Assembly: GCF_000372825.1 (NCBI RefSeq)
Contig: NZ_KB910516.1
Span: 714,011-778,010 of the forward strand
Source of the DNA: Methylobacterium sp. 77
GTDB lineage: Bacteria; Pseudomonadota; Alphaproteobacteria; Rhizobiales; Beijerinckiaceae
Length of the DNA: 64,000 nucleotides
Direction of reading: 5' to 3'
The position numbers were made by a program, and so were the translations under genes. Under the pieces are notes generated by a model. It saw only the letters and a program-made list of their open reading frames with translations. It had not been told where the DNA came from and ran no database searches. Of the stretch, positions 1-8,904 are shown one piece after another (position 1 is the stretch's first letter; every line of letters starts with the position of its first letter).

Positions 1-859
1 GCACGAGCAGGGTCGCCGCCACCGTGACGGGACCGAGCGTGTTCGGGACGACGTGGCGCCGCAGGATCGCCGGCGTCGAAAGCCCGAGCGCCTCGGCGGC
101 GCGGACGAAGTCGCGGGCACGGAGCGAGAGGGTCTGGGCGCGGACGAGGCGGGCCATGTCGAGCCATTCCACCGCGCCGATCGCCACCAGGATCAGCCCC
201 AATCCTGAGCGAAAGAACACCAGCAGCATGATGACGAAGAAGACGAAGGGCAGGGCGTAGAGCATGTCGACGAAGCGCATCATCACCGCATCGGCCACGC
301 CGCCGAGATAGCCGGCGAGCGCGCCGTAGGCGATTCCGATGAGCAGCGCCACGGCGGTGGCGACGGCGCCGATGAGCAGGGACACCCGCCCGGCGACGAG
401 GCTGCGGGTGAGAAGATCACGCCCGAGCATGTCGGTGCCGAGAAGGAAGCGCAGGCGGCCCAGCGGCGCCTCGACCACGAGGCGCCGCCCGCCATCCTGA
501 CGATCGAGGACAGTGGCCGGGCCGAACAGGTCGGACCGGGGGAGATAGACGAGGACGCGCTCGTCGATGGGCTTGGCCATGTCGGAGAGCACCAGGCGCA
601 CGCGGTCGCCGGACACGGCGATGTCGGAGACCGTGACCCGCATGCGGAAGGCGAGGCGGGTCAGCGCGGGCGCGATCTCGCCGGGCTCGGGATGCGCGGC
701 GAGGCTCGGCGCGGTGCGGACGAGGTCGGGATAGATCCGTCCCGGCTCGTGGCCGGTGAAGCGCGGCCCGACCAGGCAGGCGAGGATCATCGCGACCAGG
801 ACAACGAGGGCGGCGAGGGCGCCCCTGTTGCGCGCGAGACGGTTCGCGGCGCGGATCAT
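1..859 (-). CDS. OppC/DppC-family ABC importer permease (3' end beyond window)
   Basis: Inner-membrane permease of a peptide/nickel-type (family 5) ABC importer. The reading frame was translated by hand from the ATG at 857-859, which overlaps the TGA of the preceding permease (ATGA), so the two are translationally coupled. It opens with a basic stretch and one membrane segment (about residues 12-32). A soluble insert of about 90 residues follows, then the usual DppC core starting with LLGTDMLGRDLLTR, further membrane helices and an EAA-type loop (RAAEALGLSTPAILRRHVVPN). The gene runs off the left edge, so its C-terminus is not visible. The periplasmic insert between the first helix and the transport domain is longer than in E. 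coli DppC but occurs in a subset of family members. The substrate cannot be read from the sequence. Confidence 0.88.
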   Translation of the reverse strand, partial: MIRAANRLARNRGALAALVVLVAMILACLVGPRFTGHEPGRIYPDLVRTAPSLAAHPEPGEIAPALTRLAFRMRVTVSDIAVSGDRVRLVLSDMAKPIDERVLVYLPRSDLFGPATVLDRQDGGRRLVVEAPLGRLRFLLGTDMLGRDLLTRSLVAGRVSLLIGAVATAVALLIGIAYGALAGYLGGVADAVMMRFVDMLYALPFVFFVIMLLVFFRSGLGLILVAIGAVEWLDMARLVRAQTLSLRARDFVRAAEALGLSTPAILRRHVVPNTLGPVTVAATLLV

Positions 860-1779
860 CGGGCCTTCCTCAGGCGCGGATCGAGGACGGCACAGGCGAT
901 GTCGGCGACGATGTTGAGCAGCGTGACGAAGAGCGCGACCAGAACCACCGTGCCCATCACCAGGGTGTAGTCGCGGTTGAGCGCGCCATCGACGAAGGCG
1001 CGCCCGATGCCGGGCAGACCGAAGATCGTCTCGACCACCACGGAGCCGGTGAGAAGCGCGGCGGCGATGGGGCCGAGGATCGCGATCACCGGCGGCAGCG
1101 CCCCGCGCAGGGCGTGGCGGGCGATGCGATGAGGCGGCAGGCCCATGGCCCGCATGGTGCGGATCGGCTGGGCGCTCAGCGTCTCGACGAGCGATGCCCT
1201 GGTGAGCCGGGCGATGGCACCGATCTGCGGCAGCGCGAGGGTAAGAACGGGGAGCACGAGATGCGAGGGTGCTCCGCCCTCCCAGCTTCCCACCGGTAGC
1301 CAGCGGAGGCTCAGCCCGAACACGATCTGCAGCAGCGGGGCGACGACGAAATTGGGCACCGCCAGGGTCAGCCCGGCGAGGAGCCCGATGGACCGGTCGA
1401 TCCATCCGCCACGCCGGAACGCCGCCCAGGCTCCGAGCCCGATCCCCAAGCTCAGAGCGCCGGCGAGTGCGAGGCCGCCGAGGATCATGGAGACTGGCAG
1501 GCCGCGGGCGAACAGGTCGGCCACGGTGAGGTCGCGGAAGGAGAAGGAGGGGCCGAGATCGCCCCGCATCAGCGCGGCGAGGTAGCGACCGTATTGCACG
1601 ATGAGGGGCTGATCGAGGCCGTAGACGCGGGCGAGGTTCTGCATCGCGGCCGGCGGCAGCGGGCGCTCCAGATCGAACGGCCCGCCGGGGGCGAGGCGGA
1701 TGAGGAAGAAGCTGCCCGTGACGACGAGGAACAGGGTCGGGACCGCCTGGACGAGGCGGCGCAGGACGAAGCCGATCAT
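856..1779 (-). CDS. OppB/DppB-family ABC importer permease
   Basis: A 307-residue inner-membrane permease of a peptide/nickel-type ABC importer. The N-terminus (MIGFVLRRLVQAVPTLFLV) is the typical OppB start with its first membrane helix. Further hydrophobic segments follow, with an EAA-type loop around residues 205-225 (RAMGLPPHRIARHALRGA) that docks the ATPase, and the ending VLDPRLRKAR matches the family C-terminus. Length is normal for OppB. It lies 16 bp after the binding protein gene and overlaps the next permease by 4 bp, so the three form one operon. The ATPase subunits, if linked, must lie beyond the left edge. Confidence 0.92.
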   Translation of the reverse strand: MIGFVLRRLVQAVPTLFLVVTGSFFLIRLAPGGPFDLERPLPPAAMQNLARVYGLDQPLIVQYGRYLAALMRGDLGPSFSFRDLTVADLFARGLPVSMILGGLALAGALSLGIGLGAWAAFRRGGWIDRSIGLLAGLTLAVPNFVVAPLLQIVFGLSLRWLPVGSWEGGAPSHLVLPVLTLALPQIGAIARLTRASLVETLSAQPIRTMRAMGLPPHRIARHALRGALPPVIAILGPIAAALLTGSVVVETIFGLPGIGRAFVDGALNRDYTLVMGTVVLVALFVTLLNIVADIACAVLDPRLRKAR

Positions 1780-1795
1780 TCCGGCATCTCCGCCG

Positions 1796-3394
1796 TCACG
1801 CGTCGAGCCTGAGGAATCGCGTGGGCGAGGCGTTGCGAAGATTCGGGTGGTAGCCGGTGAGACGCGGCGAGATCAGCGCTTTCGATCGGGTATGCAGCAC
1901 CGGAATCCAGGGCAGGTCGTCGAGGACGATCGTCTCCGCCCGGAACAGGATATCGGCCCGCTTGGCGACATCCCGCTCGGAGGCCGCAGCGCGCATCGAT
2001 CCGTCATAGGCCGGATTGCTGTAGCGGCCGGGGTTGAGCCCATCGTTGCCGGTCTCCAGCAGGAACAGGAAGTTCTGCGGATCGGAATAATCGGCGAACC
2101 AGGACATGCGCGCGACATCGAAGTCGCCGCCGTCGCGCAGATGGGCGAAATGGGTCTTGGCGTCGGTGTAGACGAGGCGCGTCTCGATGCCGATGCCGCG
2201 CCACATATCGGCGATGGCCACCGCCGTGTTGCGGTTGTTGTCGGTGGTGTTGAAGCGATACTCGATGGTGAGCGGCTTCCTCCCGGGACCGTACCCGGCC
2301 TCCGCGAGCAGCGAACGCGCCTCGTCCTCGCGGTCGATCGGCAACGCATTCCGCCCGGCGAGTTCCGGCGGCGTGCGATAATTGTCGAGGCCCGGCGGGC
2401 ACAGGGAATAGGCCGGCGACATGGTCTCGCCCCACAGCCTCTCGGCCAGGAACTCGCGATCGATCACCAGGGACAGCGCCCGGCGCAGGCGGACATCGTC
2501 GAAGGGAGGCTTTTTCGTATTGACGGCGAGGGAATAGAGCCCGAGCGACGGGCCGAGGACGACCTGACGGCCGAACCGCGCCTTGAGGGAGGCCATCTGG
2601 TCGCCCGGCAGGTCGGCCAGCGAATCGATCTCGCCGCCGGCATAACGGCGGACCGCGCTGGAGAGGTCGGGCGTCGGCAGGAAGGCGACCGTCTCGATCG
2701 CAACGCCGGCCGCCGCGTGAAAATGGGGATTGCGCTTCAGCGTGATGCGGTCGTTCGGCACCATGTCGACGAGGGCGTAGGCGCCGTTGCTGACGAGGTT
2801 GCCCGGCCGGGTGAAAGCATCGCCGAACCTGGCGACGGAGGCGGGATGCACCGGCAGCGAGGTCTGGTGGGTCAGGAGTTCGAGGAAGTAGGGCGTCGGC
2901 TGTTCGAGGGTGACGACCAGGACCCGCTCATCCGGAGAAACGACGCCCAGCGTCTCCGGCGGCGCCTCGCCCTGGTTCACGCCTCGGGCATTCTTCAGCG
3001 GATACAGGACCTCGGCGTATTTCGCTGCCGTCGCCGGGTGCAAGATCCGGCGCAGCCCGAAGACGAAGTCCGAGGCCACCACCGGGTCGCCGTTCGACCA
3101 GCGTCCATCCCCGCGCAGGTGGAAGGTGTAGGTCAGGGCGTCATCGGAGACGGTCCAATGCGTCGCCGCTCCGGGAATGATGGCGCCGTGATTGTCGTAG
3201 GTGAGGAGCCCCTCGTAGAGATCGCGTAGGATATGCGCCTCCGCCACGGTGGAGGATTTGTGCGGATCGAGGGTCTCCGGGTCGGCATCGTTGCCGCGCC
3301 TGTAGACGGATGCGGGAGCGGCGCGCGCCGTGCTACGGCCCGCGAGGAGTATGGCCGCGCCGCCGAGAAGACAGGCGCGCCGATCCGGGCGCAT
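1796..3394 (-). CDS. Family 5 (oligopeptide-type) extracellular solute-binding protein
   Basis: A 532-residue periplasmic binding protein for the downstream permeases. Residues 1-25 form a signal peptide (DRRACLLGG, Tat-like double arginine, cleavage near STARA/APAS). The mature part begins with NDADPETLDPHKSST, the SBP_bac_5 signature, and continues with typical blocks such as WSNGDPVVASDFVFGLRRI and LRRALSLVIDREFLAERLWG. Length and architecture match OppA/DppA proteins. Members bind peptides, nickel, heme or opines, so the ligand is open. It starts 8 bp downstream of the GlcG-like gene, pointing to cotranscription. Confidence 0.92.
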   Translation of the reverse strand: MRPDRRACLLGGAAILLAGRSTARAAPASVYRRGNDADPETLDPHKSSTVAEAHILRDLYEGLLTYDNHGAIIPGAATHWTVSDDALTYTFHLRGDGRWSNGDPVVASDFVFGLRRILHPATAAKYAEVLYPLKNARGVNQGEAPPETLGVVSPDERVLVVTLEQPTPYFLELLTHQTSLPVHPASVARFGDAFTRPGNLVSNGAYALVDMVPNDRITLKRNPHFHAAAGVAIETVAFLPTPDLSSAVRRYAGGEIDSLADLPGDQMASLKARFGRQVVLGPSLGLYSLAVNTKKPPFDDVRLRRALSLVIDREFLAERLWGETMSPAYSLCPPGLDNYRTPPELAGRNALPIDREDEARSLLAEAGYGPGRKPLTIEYRFNTTDNNRNTAVAIADMWRGIGIETRLVYTDAKTHFAHLRDGGDFDVARMSWFADYSDPQNFLFLLETGNDGLNPGRYSNPAYDGSMRAAASERDVAKRADILFRAETIVLDDLPWIPVLHTRSKALISPRLTGYHPNLRNASPTRFLRLDA

Positions 3395-3402
3395 GGTGGC
3401 GC

Positions 3403-3837
3403 TCAGGCGCCGGTCTGCGCGGTGAAGCCCGCCGCCTCGATCCCGGCGAGCGCGCAGAGTTCGTCGTTGTCGGACGTATCTCCTGAGATGCCGACGGCGC
3501 CCACCACGCCCTCGCCGTCACGGATCAGCACGCCGCCCGGCACCGGCACCAAAGCGGCCGGACCGACGAGATGGCTCACCGCCGCCACGAAATAGGCCTG
3601 CTCCTCGGCCCGCTTGTGGATGGCGCGGCCACCGAGGCCCAGAGCGAGGCAGCCATTGGCCTTGCCCATGGCGATCTCCGCCCGCCGCAGCGACGTGCCG
3701 TCCTCGGCCGCCATCGCCTTGAGCGCGCCGCGCGCGTCGTAGACTACCACCGCGAGGGGTTTCAGGCTCCGCTCGCGCGCCGTCCTGAGCGCAGTAGCGA
3801 CGATGGTCTGGGCGGCGGGGAGGGTCAGGTCGGGCAT
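3403..3837 (-). CDS. GlcG/HbpS-like (DUF336) heme-degrading/binding family protein
   Basis: A 144-residue protein of the GlcG/HbpS (DUF336) family. The sequence has the family pattern: AIAMGKANGCLALGL-like helix, then VPVPGGVLIRDGEGVVGAVGISG followed by acidic residues and a final CALAGIEAAGF helix. The start at 3837 (MPDLTLPAAQ) is chosen because a longer frame to 3939 would overlap the upstream hydrolase and adds a low-complexity, non-family leader. Characterised relatives bind heme or occur in glycolate loci, but biochemical roles vary. It sits between a hydrolase and a family 5 binding protein in one orientation, so a role in handling the imported ligand is plausible but inferred. Confidence 0.85.
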   Translation of the reverse strand: MPDLTLPAAQTIVATALRTARERSLKPLAVVVYDARGALKAMAAEDGTSLRRAEIAMGKANGCLALGLGGRAIHKRAEEQAYFVAAVSHLVGPAALVPVPGGVLIRDGEGVVGAVGISGDTSDNDELCALAGIEAAGFTAQTGA

Positions 3838-3910
3838 CGGTTTACCGGGGCGATGAGTGACGTGTCGTACCGGACGTAGCCCGCCCTTCGACGCCGGACC
3901 AGCCCCAGCC

Positions 3911-4927
3911 TCATCCGCCGAACTCGGCGAGGAACGCATCGTAGTGCCGCGTCACTGCCGGGAGATCCTCGAAATGCGGGAAGGCGCCCGTGGGCAGCAC
4001 ATCGACGACCCAGTTCGGACGCCCCGCGACGCGGCCGGCGTAGCGATAATCCACGAAATCGCCGCGCACGCCGTGGATCATCCAGACCGGCAGGGGCAGG
4101 GCTTCGTAGAGGTGGCCCGGCGCATCCGGAAACAGGGCGCCCGACAGGAACGAGAACGGTGCATGCCGCGCGCCCGGCCGGTGGGCGGAAGCATGATCGT
4201 AAGCGAGCAGGCCCTCGTCGATGTCGCTGGAACCCCAGGTCTTCTCCAAAAAGAAGCGCATGCTCGGCCGGCTCACCAGGAGGTCGAACAGCGGCTCTCC
4301 CCAAAGCGGTGTGTTCAACATGGCACGGGCGACGGCGCCGCCATGCCGGGTCCGGTCGCGATGCCGGCCGACGAAGCGGGCATCGAACCCGGTCGGGCTG
4401 AGAAGACCGAGGCTGCGATAATCGCCCGGCGCCTCCAAGGCGGCGGCGGCGAGGTACTCGCAGGACAGGGACAGGGCGAGCGCATCGATCCGCCCGCCGC
4501 CGTGTCGATGCCGGATTTCCGCGACGACGGCGTGGATCGCGTCGGTCATCAGGCGCGGGGTGTAGACGCGGTCGCTGCGCTCGGAGAAACCGAAGCCGGG
4601 CAGGTCGAGAGCGTAGACAGGACGGCTGCCCGCATAGTGCCGGTAGAGCGGCCGGATCTCGTAGGCGTTGGCCACCGCGTTGACGGAGTGGATCAGCAGC
4701 AGCGGCACGCCCGGCGCAGCAGTACTCCCGTAGAGACCGATCCCGCCGGCCGGCGTCTCGAGGCATTCATGCCGGCCAGGCAGGGCCGGGTGGAGCGGCC
4801 GGCGATGATCGATGCCGAACCGACTGTAGGCGATCCATGCGCCCGCAGCGCCCAGGGGCAGGAGCGCGAGCTTGGCGGCGAGGCCCGTGCGGGGCTCGGA
4901 CCTGTCGCGTCGGGTCGGTGCGGGCAT
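3911..4927 (-). CDS. Alpha/beta-fold hydrolase, membrane-anchored N-terminus
   Basis: A 338-residue alpha/beta hydrolase. A positively charged start and a hydrophobic segment at about residues 17-34 (LAALLPLGAAGAWIAY-like) suggest a membrane anchor. The core contains VPLLLIHSVNAVANAYE, where the oxyanion region is expected, and YALDLPGFGFSERSD, a typical strand-loop. The nucleophile elbow is ALSLSCEYLA rather than the common GxSxG. A late HGV..DF block and an FPHFED ending supply candidates for the acid and histidine. It is the first gene of the putative minus-strand operon leading into the binding protein and permeases (73 bp before the GlcG-like start). Substrate unknown. Confidence 0.82.
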   Translation of the reverse strand: MPAPTRRDRSEPRTGLAAKLALLPLGAAGAWIAYSRFGIDHRRPLHPALPGRHECLETPAGGIGLYGSTAAPGVPLLLIHSVNAVANAYEIRPLYRHYAGSRPVYALDLPGFGFSERSDRVYTPRLMTDAIHAVVAEIRHRHGGGRIDALALSLSCEYLAAAALEAPGDYRSLGLLSPTGFDARFVGRHRDRTRHGGAVARAMLNTPLWGEPLFDLLVSRPSMRFFLEKTWGSSDIDEGLLAYDHASAHRPGARHAPFSFLSGALFPDAPGHLYEALPLPVWMIHGVRGDFVDYRYAGRVAGRPNWVVDVLPTGAFPHFEDLPAVTRHYDAFLAEFGG

Positions 4928-5000
4928 GGAAGCGTCCGGGTCTTGGTTCAGGCTCCGGGAAACGCGGAGCGATCGCGGTTGCTCCCGGAATTCGCACCCA

Positions 5001-6875
5001 TCACGCCGTCGCGCCTTCGATCTCCCCGCTCAGTTCCAGCCATTCCTCCTCGGCCGTTTCCAAAGCGGTGGCCGCGTCCGAGCGCATCTTGGCGAGTTCG
5101 CCGGCCTTGGCGGCATTGGTCTGGAAGGCGGTGCCGTCGGCGAGCGCGGCGTCGATCTTGGTCATGGCGTCGGTGAGCTTCTTCATCCGCGCCTCGACGC
5201 CCTCCAGCTTCTTGCGCAGGGGGGCCAATGCCACGCGGCGGTCGGCATTCGAGCGGCGCTCCAGCGCCTTCACCCCGCCGGCGATCTCGGACGCGCCCTT
5301 CTCGGCCTCGCGTTCTGGGCCGGCGAGGACGAAGCGGCGGTAATCGTCCATGTCACCGTCGAAGGCCTTCACGCTGCCGTTCGCGACGAGCCAGAGCCGG
5401 TCGGCGCAGGCCTCCACCAGGAAGCGGTCGTGGCTCACCAAGATGACGGCGCCCTCGTAATCGTTGATCGCCTCCACCAAGGCCTGCCGGCTCTCGATGT
5501 CGAGGTGGTTGGTCGGCTCGTCGAGGATCAGCAGATGCGGGCCCTTGAAGGCCGCCAGCCCCATCAGCAGCCGCGCCTTCTCGCCGCCGGAAAGCTGCGA
5601 GACGGGCGTCTCGGATTTGGTCCCCGAGAACCCGAGCCGGGCAGCGGCGGCGCGTGCCTTCGATTCCGGCACGTCCGGCATCAGGTCGCGGACATGGGCG
5701 TAGGCGCTCTCGGCGGGGCGCAACTCGTCGAGCTGGTGCTGGGCGAAATAGGCCACCTCCATCTTGCCCGAGCGCCGCATCTCGCCGCTGAGCGGCGGCA
5801 GGCGCCCGCCGATGAGCTTGCAGAAGGTCGACTTGCCGTTGCCGTTGGCGCCGAGCAACGCCACCCGATCGTCGGGTGCCAGCGACAGGTTGAGGCCAGA
5901 CAGCACGATCCGGTCGGGATAACCGGCCTGCACCCGCTCCATCGCGACGATGGGCGGCGACAGGGGCCGCTCCGGGCTCGGCAGGCGGAAGGCCGGCACG
6001 TCGTCCTCGATCACCGAGGCGATGATCTCCATCTTAGCGAGGCGCTTGACGCGGGACTGGGCCTGGCGCGCCTTGGTCGCCTTGGCCTTGAACCGGTCGA
6101 CGAAGCTCTGGAGATGCGCCCGCTCGGCATCCTGCTTGGCCTTGGCTTTCGACTGCAGCACGCGCTTCTCGGCGACCTGTCGTGCGAAAGAGGTGTAGCC
6201 GCCGCGATAGATGCTGAGCTTGCCGCGATCGAGGTGCAGGATGTGGTCGACGCACTCGTCGAGCAGGTCGCGGTCGTGGCTGATGATCACGGCGGTGCGC
6301 GGGTAGCGCTCGAGGTAGTCGTAGAGCCAGATCGTGCCCTCGATATCGAGGTAGTTGGTCGGCTCGTCGAGGAGCAACAGGTCGGGCTCGGAGAACAGCA
6401 CGGCGGCGAGCGCCACGCGCATGCGCCAGCCGCCGGAGAAGTCGGAGCAGGGCCGCGCCTGCGCCTCCGCGTCGAAGCCGAGGCCGTGCAGGATGGCGGC
6501 CGCGCGGGCCGGGGCCGAATGCGCCTCGATATCCACGAGCCGCGTCTCGATCTCGGCCCGGCGCAGGCCGTCGGCGTGCTCGGCCTCCGCCATCAGGCGG
6601 CCGCGCTCGGTATCGGCGGCGAGCACCACCGCGTGCAGGGTCTCGGGGCCGGCCGGGGCTTCCTGCGCCACCGCGCCGATGCGCATGCCCTTGGGCATCG
6701 AGACGGTGCCGCCCTCGGTGGGCAACTCGCCCAGGATCGCCTTGAACAGCGTGGTCTTGCCCGCGCCGTTTCGGCCCACGAGCCCGACCCGGGCGCGGTC
6801 CGGAATGACGAAGGTGGCGCCGTCGAGGATCAGGCGTTCGCCGATGCGGTAGGTGAGGTCGTTGACGCGGAGCAT
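5001..6875 (-). CDS. ABC-F family ATPase (YheS/Uup-like)
   Basis: A 624-residue cytosolic twin-ATPase of the ABC-F class, which act on ribosomes rather than as transporters. First ATPase domain: Walker A GRNGAGKTT near residue 35, signature SGGWRMRVALA, Walker B LLLLDEPTNYLD. Second domain: GANGNGKST, LSGGEKARLLMGL, LLILDEPTNHLD. Between the domains is the basic Arm/linker region (KAKAKQDAERAHLQ), and the C-terminus is a charged coiled coil of about 80 residues ending in EEEWLELSGEI, as in YheS-type members. The start at 6875 (MLRVNDLTYRIGERL) gives the family N-terminus; the longer frame up to 7286 has no family similarity and runs over the divergent transporter. Confidence 0.95.
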   Translation of the reverse strand: MLRVNDLTYRIGERLILDGATFVIPDRARVGLVGRNGAGKTTLFKAILGELPTEGGTVSMPKGMRIGAVAQEAPAGPETLHAVVLAADTERGRLMAEAEHADGLRRAEIETRLVDIEAHSAPARAAAILHGLGFDAEAQARPCSDFSGGWRMRVALAAVLFSEPDLLLLDEPTNYLDIEGTIWLYDYLERYPRTAVIISHDRDLLDECVDHILHLDRGKLSIYRGGYTSFARQVAEKRVLQSKAKAKQDAERAHLQSFVDRFKAKATKARQAQSRVKRLAKMEIIASVIEDDVPAFRLPSPERPLSPPIVAMERVQAGYPDRIVLSGLNLSLAPDDRVALLGANGNGKSTFCKLIGGRLPPLSGEMRRSGKMEVAYFAQHQLDELRPAESAYAHVRDLMPDVPESKARAAAARLGFSGTKSETPVSQLSGGEKARLLMGLAAFKGPHLLILDEPTNHLDIESRQALVEAINDYEGAVILVSHDRFLVEACADRLWLVANGSVKAFDGDMDDYRRFVLAGPEREAEKGASEIAGGVKALERRSNADRRVALAPLRKKLEGVEARMKKLTDAMTKIDAALADGTAFQTNAAKAGELAKMRSDAATALETAEEEWLELSGEIEGATA

Positions 6876-7025
6876 GGAAGGCTTCTGGCGGCGCGCGGCA
6901 ACGGTTGCAAGGGGCGGGTGGCAGGAGGGGGATGGCAAGGGGCGGGTGGCATAGGGAGCGTCGCCGAGAGGCGGGGAGGCGGACGGCCATATCCGGCGGA
7001 GGCAAGGCATTGTAATGCGGCCGCC

Positions 7026-7961
7026 ATGACCTTGACGCTTCTCGGCGCCCTCGTGCCGATCGCTCTCCTGATCGGGCTCGGCGCAGCCCTGCGCCGCCTC
7101 GGCTTCCTCGCCGAGGGCTTCTGGCCGCAGGCCGAGCGCCTCGCCTATTACGTACTGCTGCCGAGCCTTCTCCTCGACAGTCTCGCCACGGCACGCCTCG
7201 CCGATGTTCCGGTGGGCGCCCTCGCTCTGGTCCTGGTGGTCTCCACCCTGATGGTGGCGGGTCTGATGCTGGCGGCCCGGCCGCACCTCGGCTTCGGCGG
7301 GCCGGCCTTCACCTCGGTGTTCCAGGGAGGGATCCGCTTCAACAACTACGTGGGCGTCTCGGCGGCAGCCGGCCTCTACGGCGCTCAGGGCGTCGCCCTG
7401 GCGGCGGTGGCGAATGCCGCGATCGTGCCGACGGTCAACGTTCTCTGCGTGCTCGTCTTCGCCCGGTTCGGGACGGCGGGCCGCCCCACGGCCCTCGGCC
7501 TCGCGCGGCAGATCGCACTCAACCCGCTGGTCGTCGGCAGCCTCGGCGGCATCGCACTCCAGGCCTCGGGCCTCGGCCTGCCGGCGGGGATCGAACCGAT
7601 GCTGCGAGCGCTGGGTCAGGCTTCGCTGCCGCTGGGCCTGCTCTGCGTCGGTGCCGCTCTCGATTTCGGCGCGGCGCGAAGCTGGGTCCGGCCGGTGGCC
7701 GTGGCGTCCCTGATCAAGTTCGGGCTGATGCCGATCGCCACCGTGCTCGCCTGCCTCGTATTGGGGCTCAATGGACCGGCCGCGGTGACGGCACTGCTGT
7801 TCCAGACCCTGCCGACGGCATCGTCCTCCTACATCATGTCGCGCCAGCTCGGCGGGGATGCACCGCTGATGGCGGGAATCACGGCGACGCAGACGGTGAT
7901 CGCCGGAGTGGCGCTTCCCCTAGCCCTGGCCGTCGTCCTGGCCCTGACCGGCCTCGGCTGA
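7026..7961 (+). CDS. AEC family transporter (auxin efflux carrier/malonate type)
   Basis: A 311-residue inner-membrane protein with about ten hydrophobic segments. The order of motifs is that of the AEC (PF03547) family: an N-terminal block GALVPIALLIGLGAALRRLGF, then FQGGIRFNNYVGVSAAAGLYG (the R-x-N-x-Y motif typical of bacterial AEC proteins), and a C-terminal pseudo-repeat ending LFQTLPTASSSYIMSRQLGGD. The start at 7026 is the first ATG giving the family N-terminus; the much longer open frame upstream is antisense to the ABC-F gene. The two genes are divergent with about 150 bp between starts. Substrates of this family are organic acids or related anions; nothing here narrows it. Confidence 0.93.
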   Translation: MTLTLLGALVPIALLIGLGAALRRLGFLAEGFWPQAERLAYYVLLPSLLLDSLATARLADVPVGALALVLVVSTLMVAGLMLAARPHLGFGGPAFTSVFQGGIRFNNYVGVSAAAGLYGAQGVALAAVANAAIVPTVNVLCVLVFARFGTAGRPTALGLARQIALNPLVVGSLGGIALQASGLGLPAGIEPMLRALGQASLPLGLLCVGAALDFGAARSWVRPVAVASLIKFGLMPIATVLACLVLGLNGPAAVTALLFQTLPTASSSYIMSRQLGGDAPLMAGITATQTVIAGVALPLALAVVLALTGLG

Positions 7962-7983
7962 GGGCATTTCGGCGGGGCCCGCT

Positions 7984-8904
7984 TCAGGCCAGTTCCCAGG
8001 CGGCGGGATCGTTCATCAGGGTCTCGACGAGGGCGTGGTTCAGTTCGTGGCCGGTATGCGAGGCCTCGATTCGGCCGAGGATCGGATATCCGGCGAGCGC
8101 GAGATCGCCGATCAGGTCGAGCATGCGGTGCCGCACCGGCTCATCGGGCACTGTCATCCCGCCGAGGATGCGCCCGCCGACGATACAGGCGGTCGATGAC
8201 AGGTTCGCTCCCCGGAGCAGGGGCTTGCGCAACAGGGCGCCGTAGATCTTGGCGGGGAGCGCCCATTTGGCCCGCCCGAAACTGCGCGAGGGGGCGAGTT
8301 GCTCGGTGAATGTCTCGGGCGTGACCGTGCCGGACCAGTGCATGGCGTCGAAATGGGAGAGCTGGAGATGGCCGGAGATCTGGAGCGCATCCGCCGGTTC
8401 GATCCTCAACGTCCGATGGTCCTGGCGCACCTCCAGAGGACGCAGCACGCGGATGCTGCGCCTCGTCGCATCGCTCTCGGTCCGGCCGCTTGCGCGCAGT
8501 CCGGCGCACCAGGGCAGGGCGCTTCCATCGAAGATCGGCAATTCCTCCGCGTCGAGGGAAACGAGCGCGTTGTCGATGCGATACGCGCTGAGCGCGGCCA
8601 GCAGATGCTCCACGGTCCGGATCAGCGGCCCGTCGGTCGAGCGCAACGCGGTGCAGAGCGGCTGCGTCTCGCGGAACCTCCACGAGGCCGGCACATCGAT
8701 GGCGCGTCCATTGGCGAGGGTTCGCCGGAAGACGATGCCGTGATCCTCGTAGGCCGGCGCCACCGTCACCGTGACGCGGCGCCCGGTATGCAGGCCGTAG
8801 CCCGTCAGCCCGAAACTCGCGGCCAGCGTCGCCTGCCGGGACCCCGCTCCCGGCAGGGCCGCGTCTCGCGCAGGTGCGACCGACATGGCGAAGGACTTCG
8901 CCAT
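7984..8904 (-). CDS. lpxC: UDP-3-O-acyl-N-acetylglucosamine deacetylase (LpxC) or LpxC paralogue
   Basis: A 306-residue zinc deacetylase of the LpxC family, second step of lipid A synthesis. From the start at 8904: TLAASFGLTGYGLHTGR (LpxC N-terminus), RTVEHLLAAL with E99/H100, HRMLDLIGDL with H259 and D263, and SHTGHELNH with H286. These match the E. coli zinc ligands and general base. Differences from E. coli: the RTF motif is RSF, and the segment before the last zinc ligands (WALPAKIYGALLRKPLLRGAN) is divergent. In alphaproteobacteria lpxC usually follows ftsZ; here it stands alone beside a transporter and a Crp-like regulator, so it could be a second copy. An upstream in-frame extension to 9141 lacks family similarity. 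Confidence 0.87.
   Translation of the reverse strand: MAKSFAMSVAPARDAALPGAGSRQATLAASFGLTGYGLHTGRRVTVTVAPAYEDHGIVFRRTLANGRAIDVPASWRFRETQPLCTALRSTDGPLIRTVEHLLAALSAYRIDNALVSLDAEELPIFDGSALPWCAGLRASGRTESDATRRSIRVLRPLEVRQDHRTLRIEPADALQISGHLQLSHFDAMHWSGTVTPETFTEQLAPSRSFGRAKWALPAKIYGALLRKPLLRGANLSSTACIVGGRILGGMTVPDEPVRHRMLDLIGDLALAGYPILGRIEASHTGHELNHALVETLMNDPAAWELA

Noticed and set aside
1700..3229. 509-codon plus-strand frame opposite the binding protein
   Set aside because: The minus strand has clear SBP_bac_5 motifs; the plus frame is rich in R/G/E without any domain.
4872..7025. Very long plus-strand open frame upstream of the AEC transporter
   Set aside because: It is antisense to the ABC-F gene, has no family features and arises from GC-rich codon use. 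Only the part from 7026 is real.
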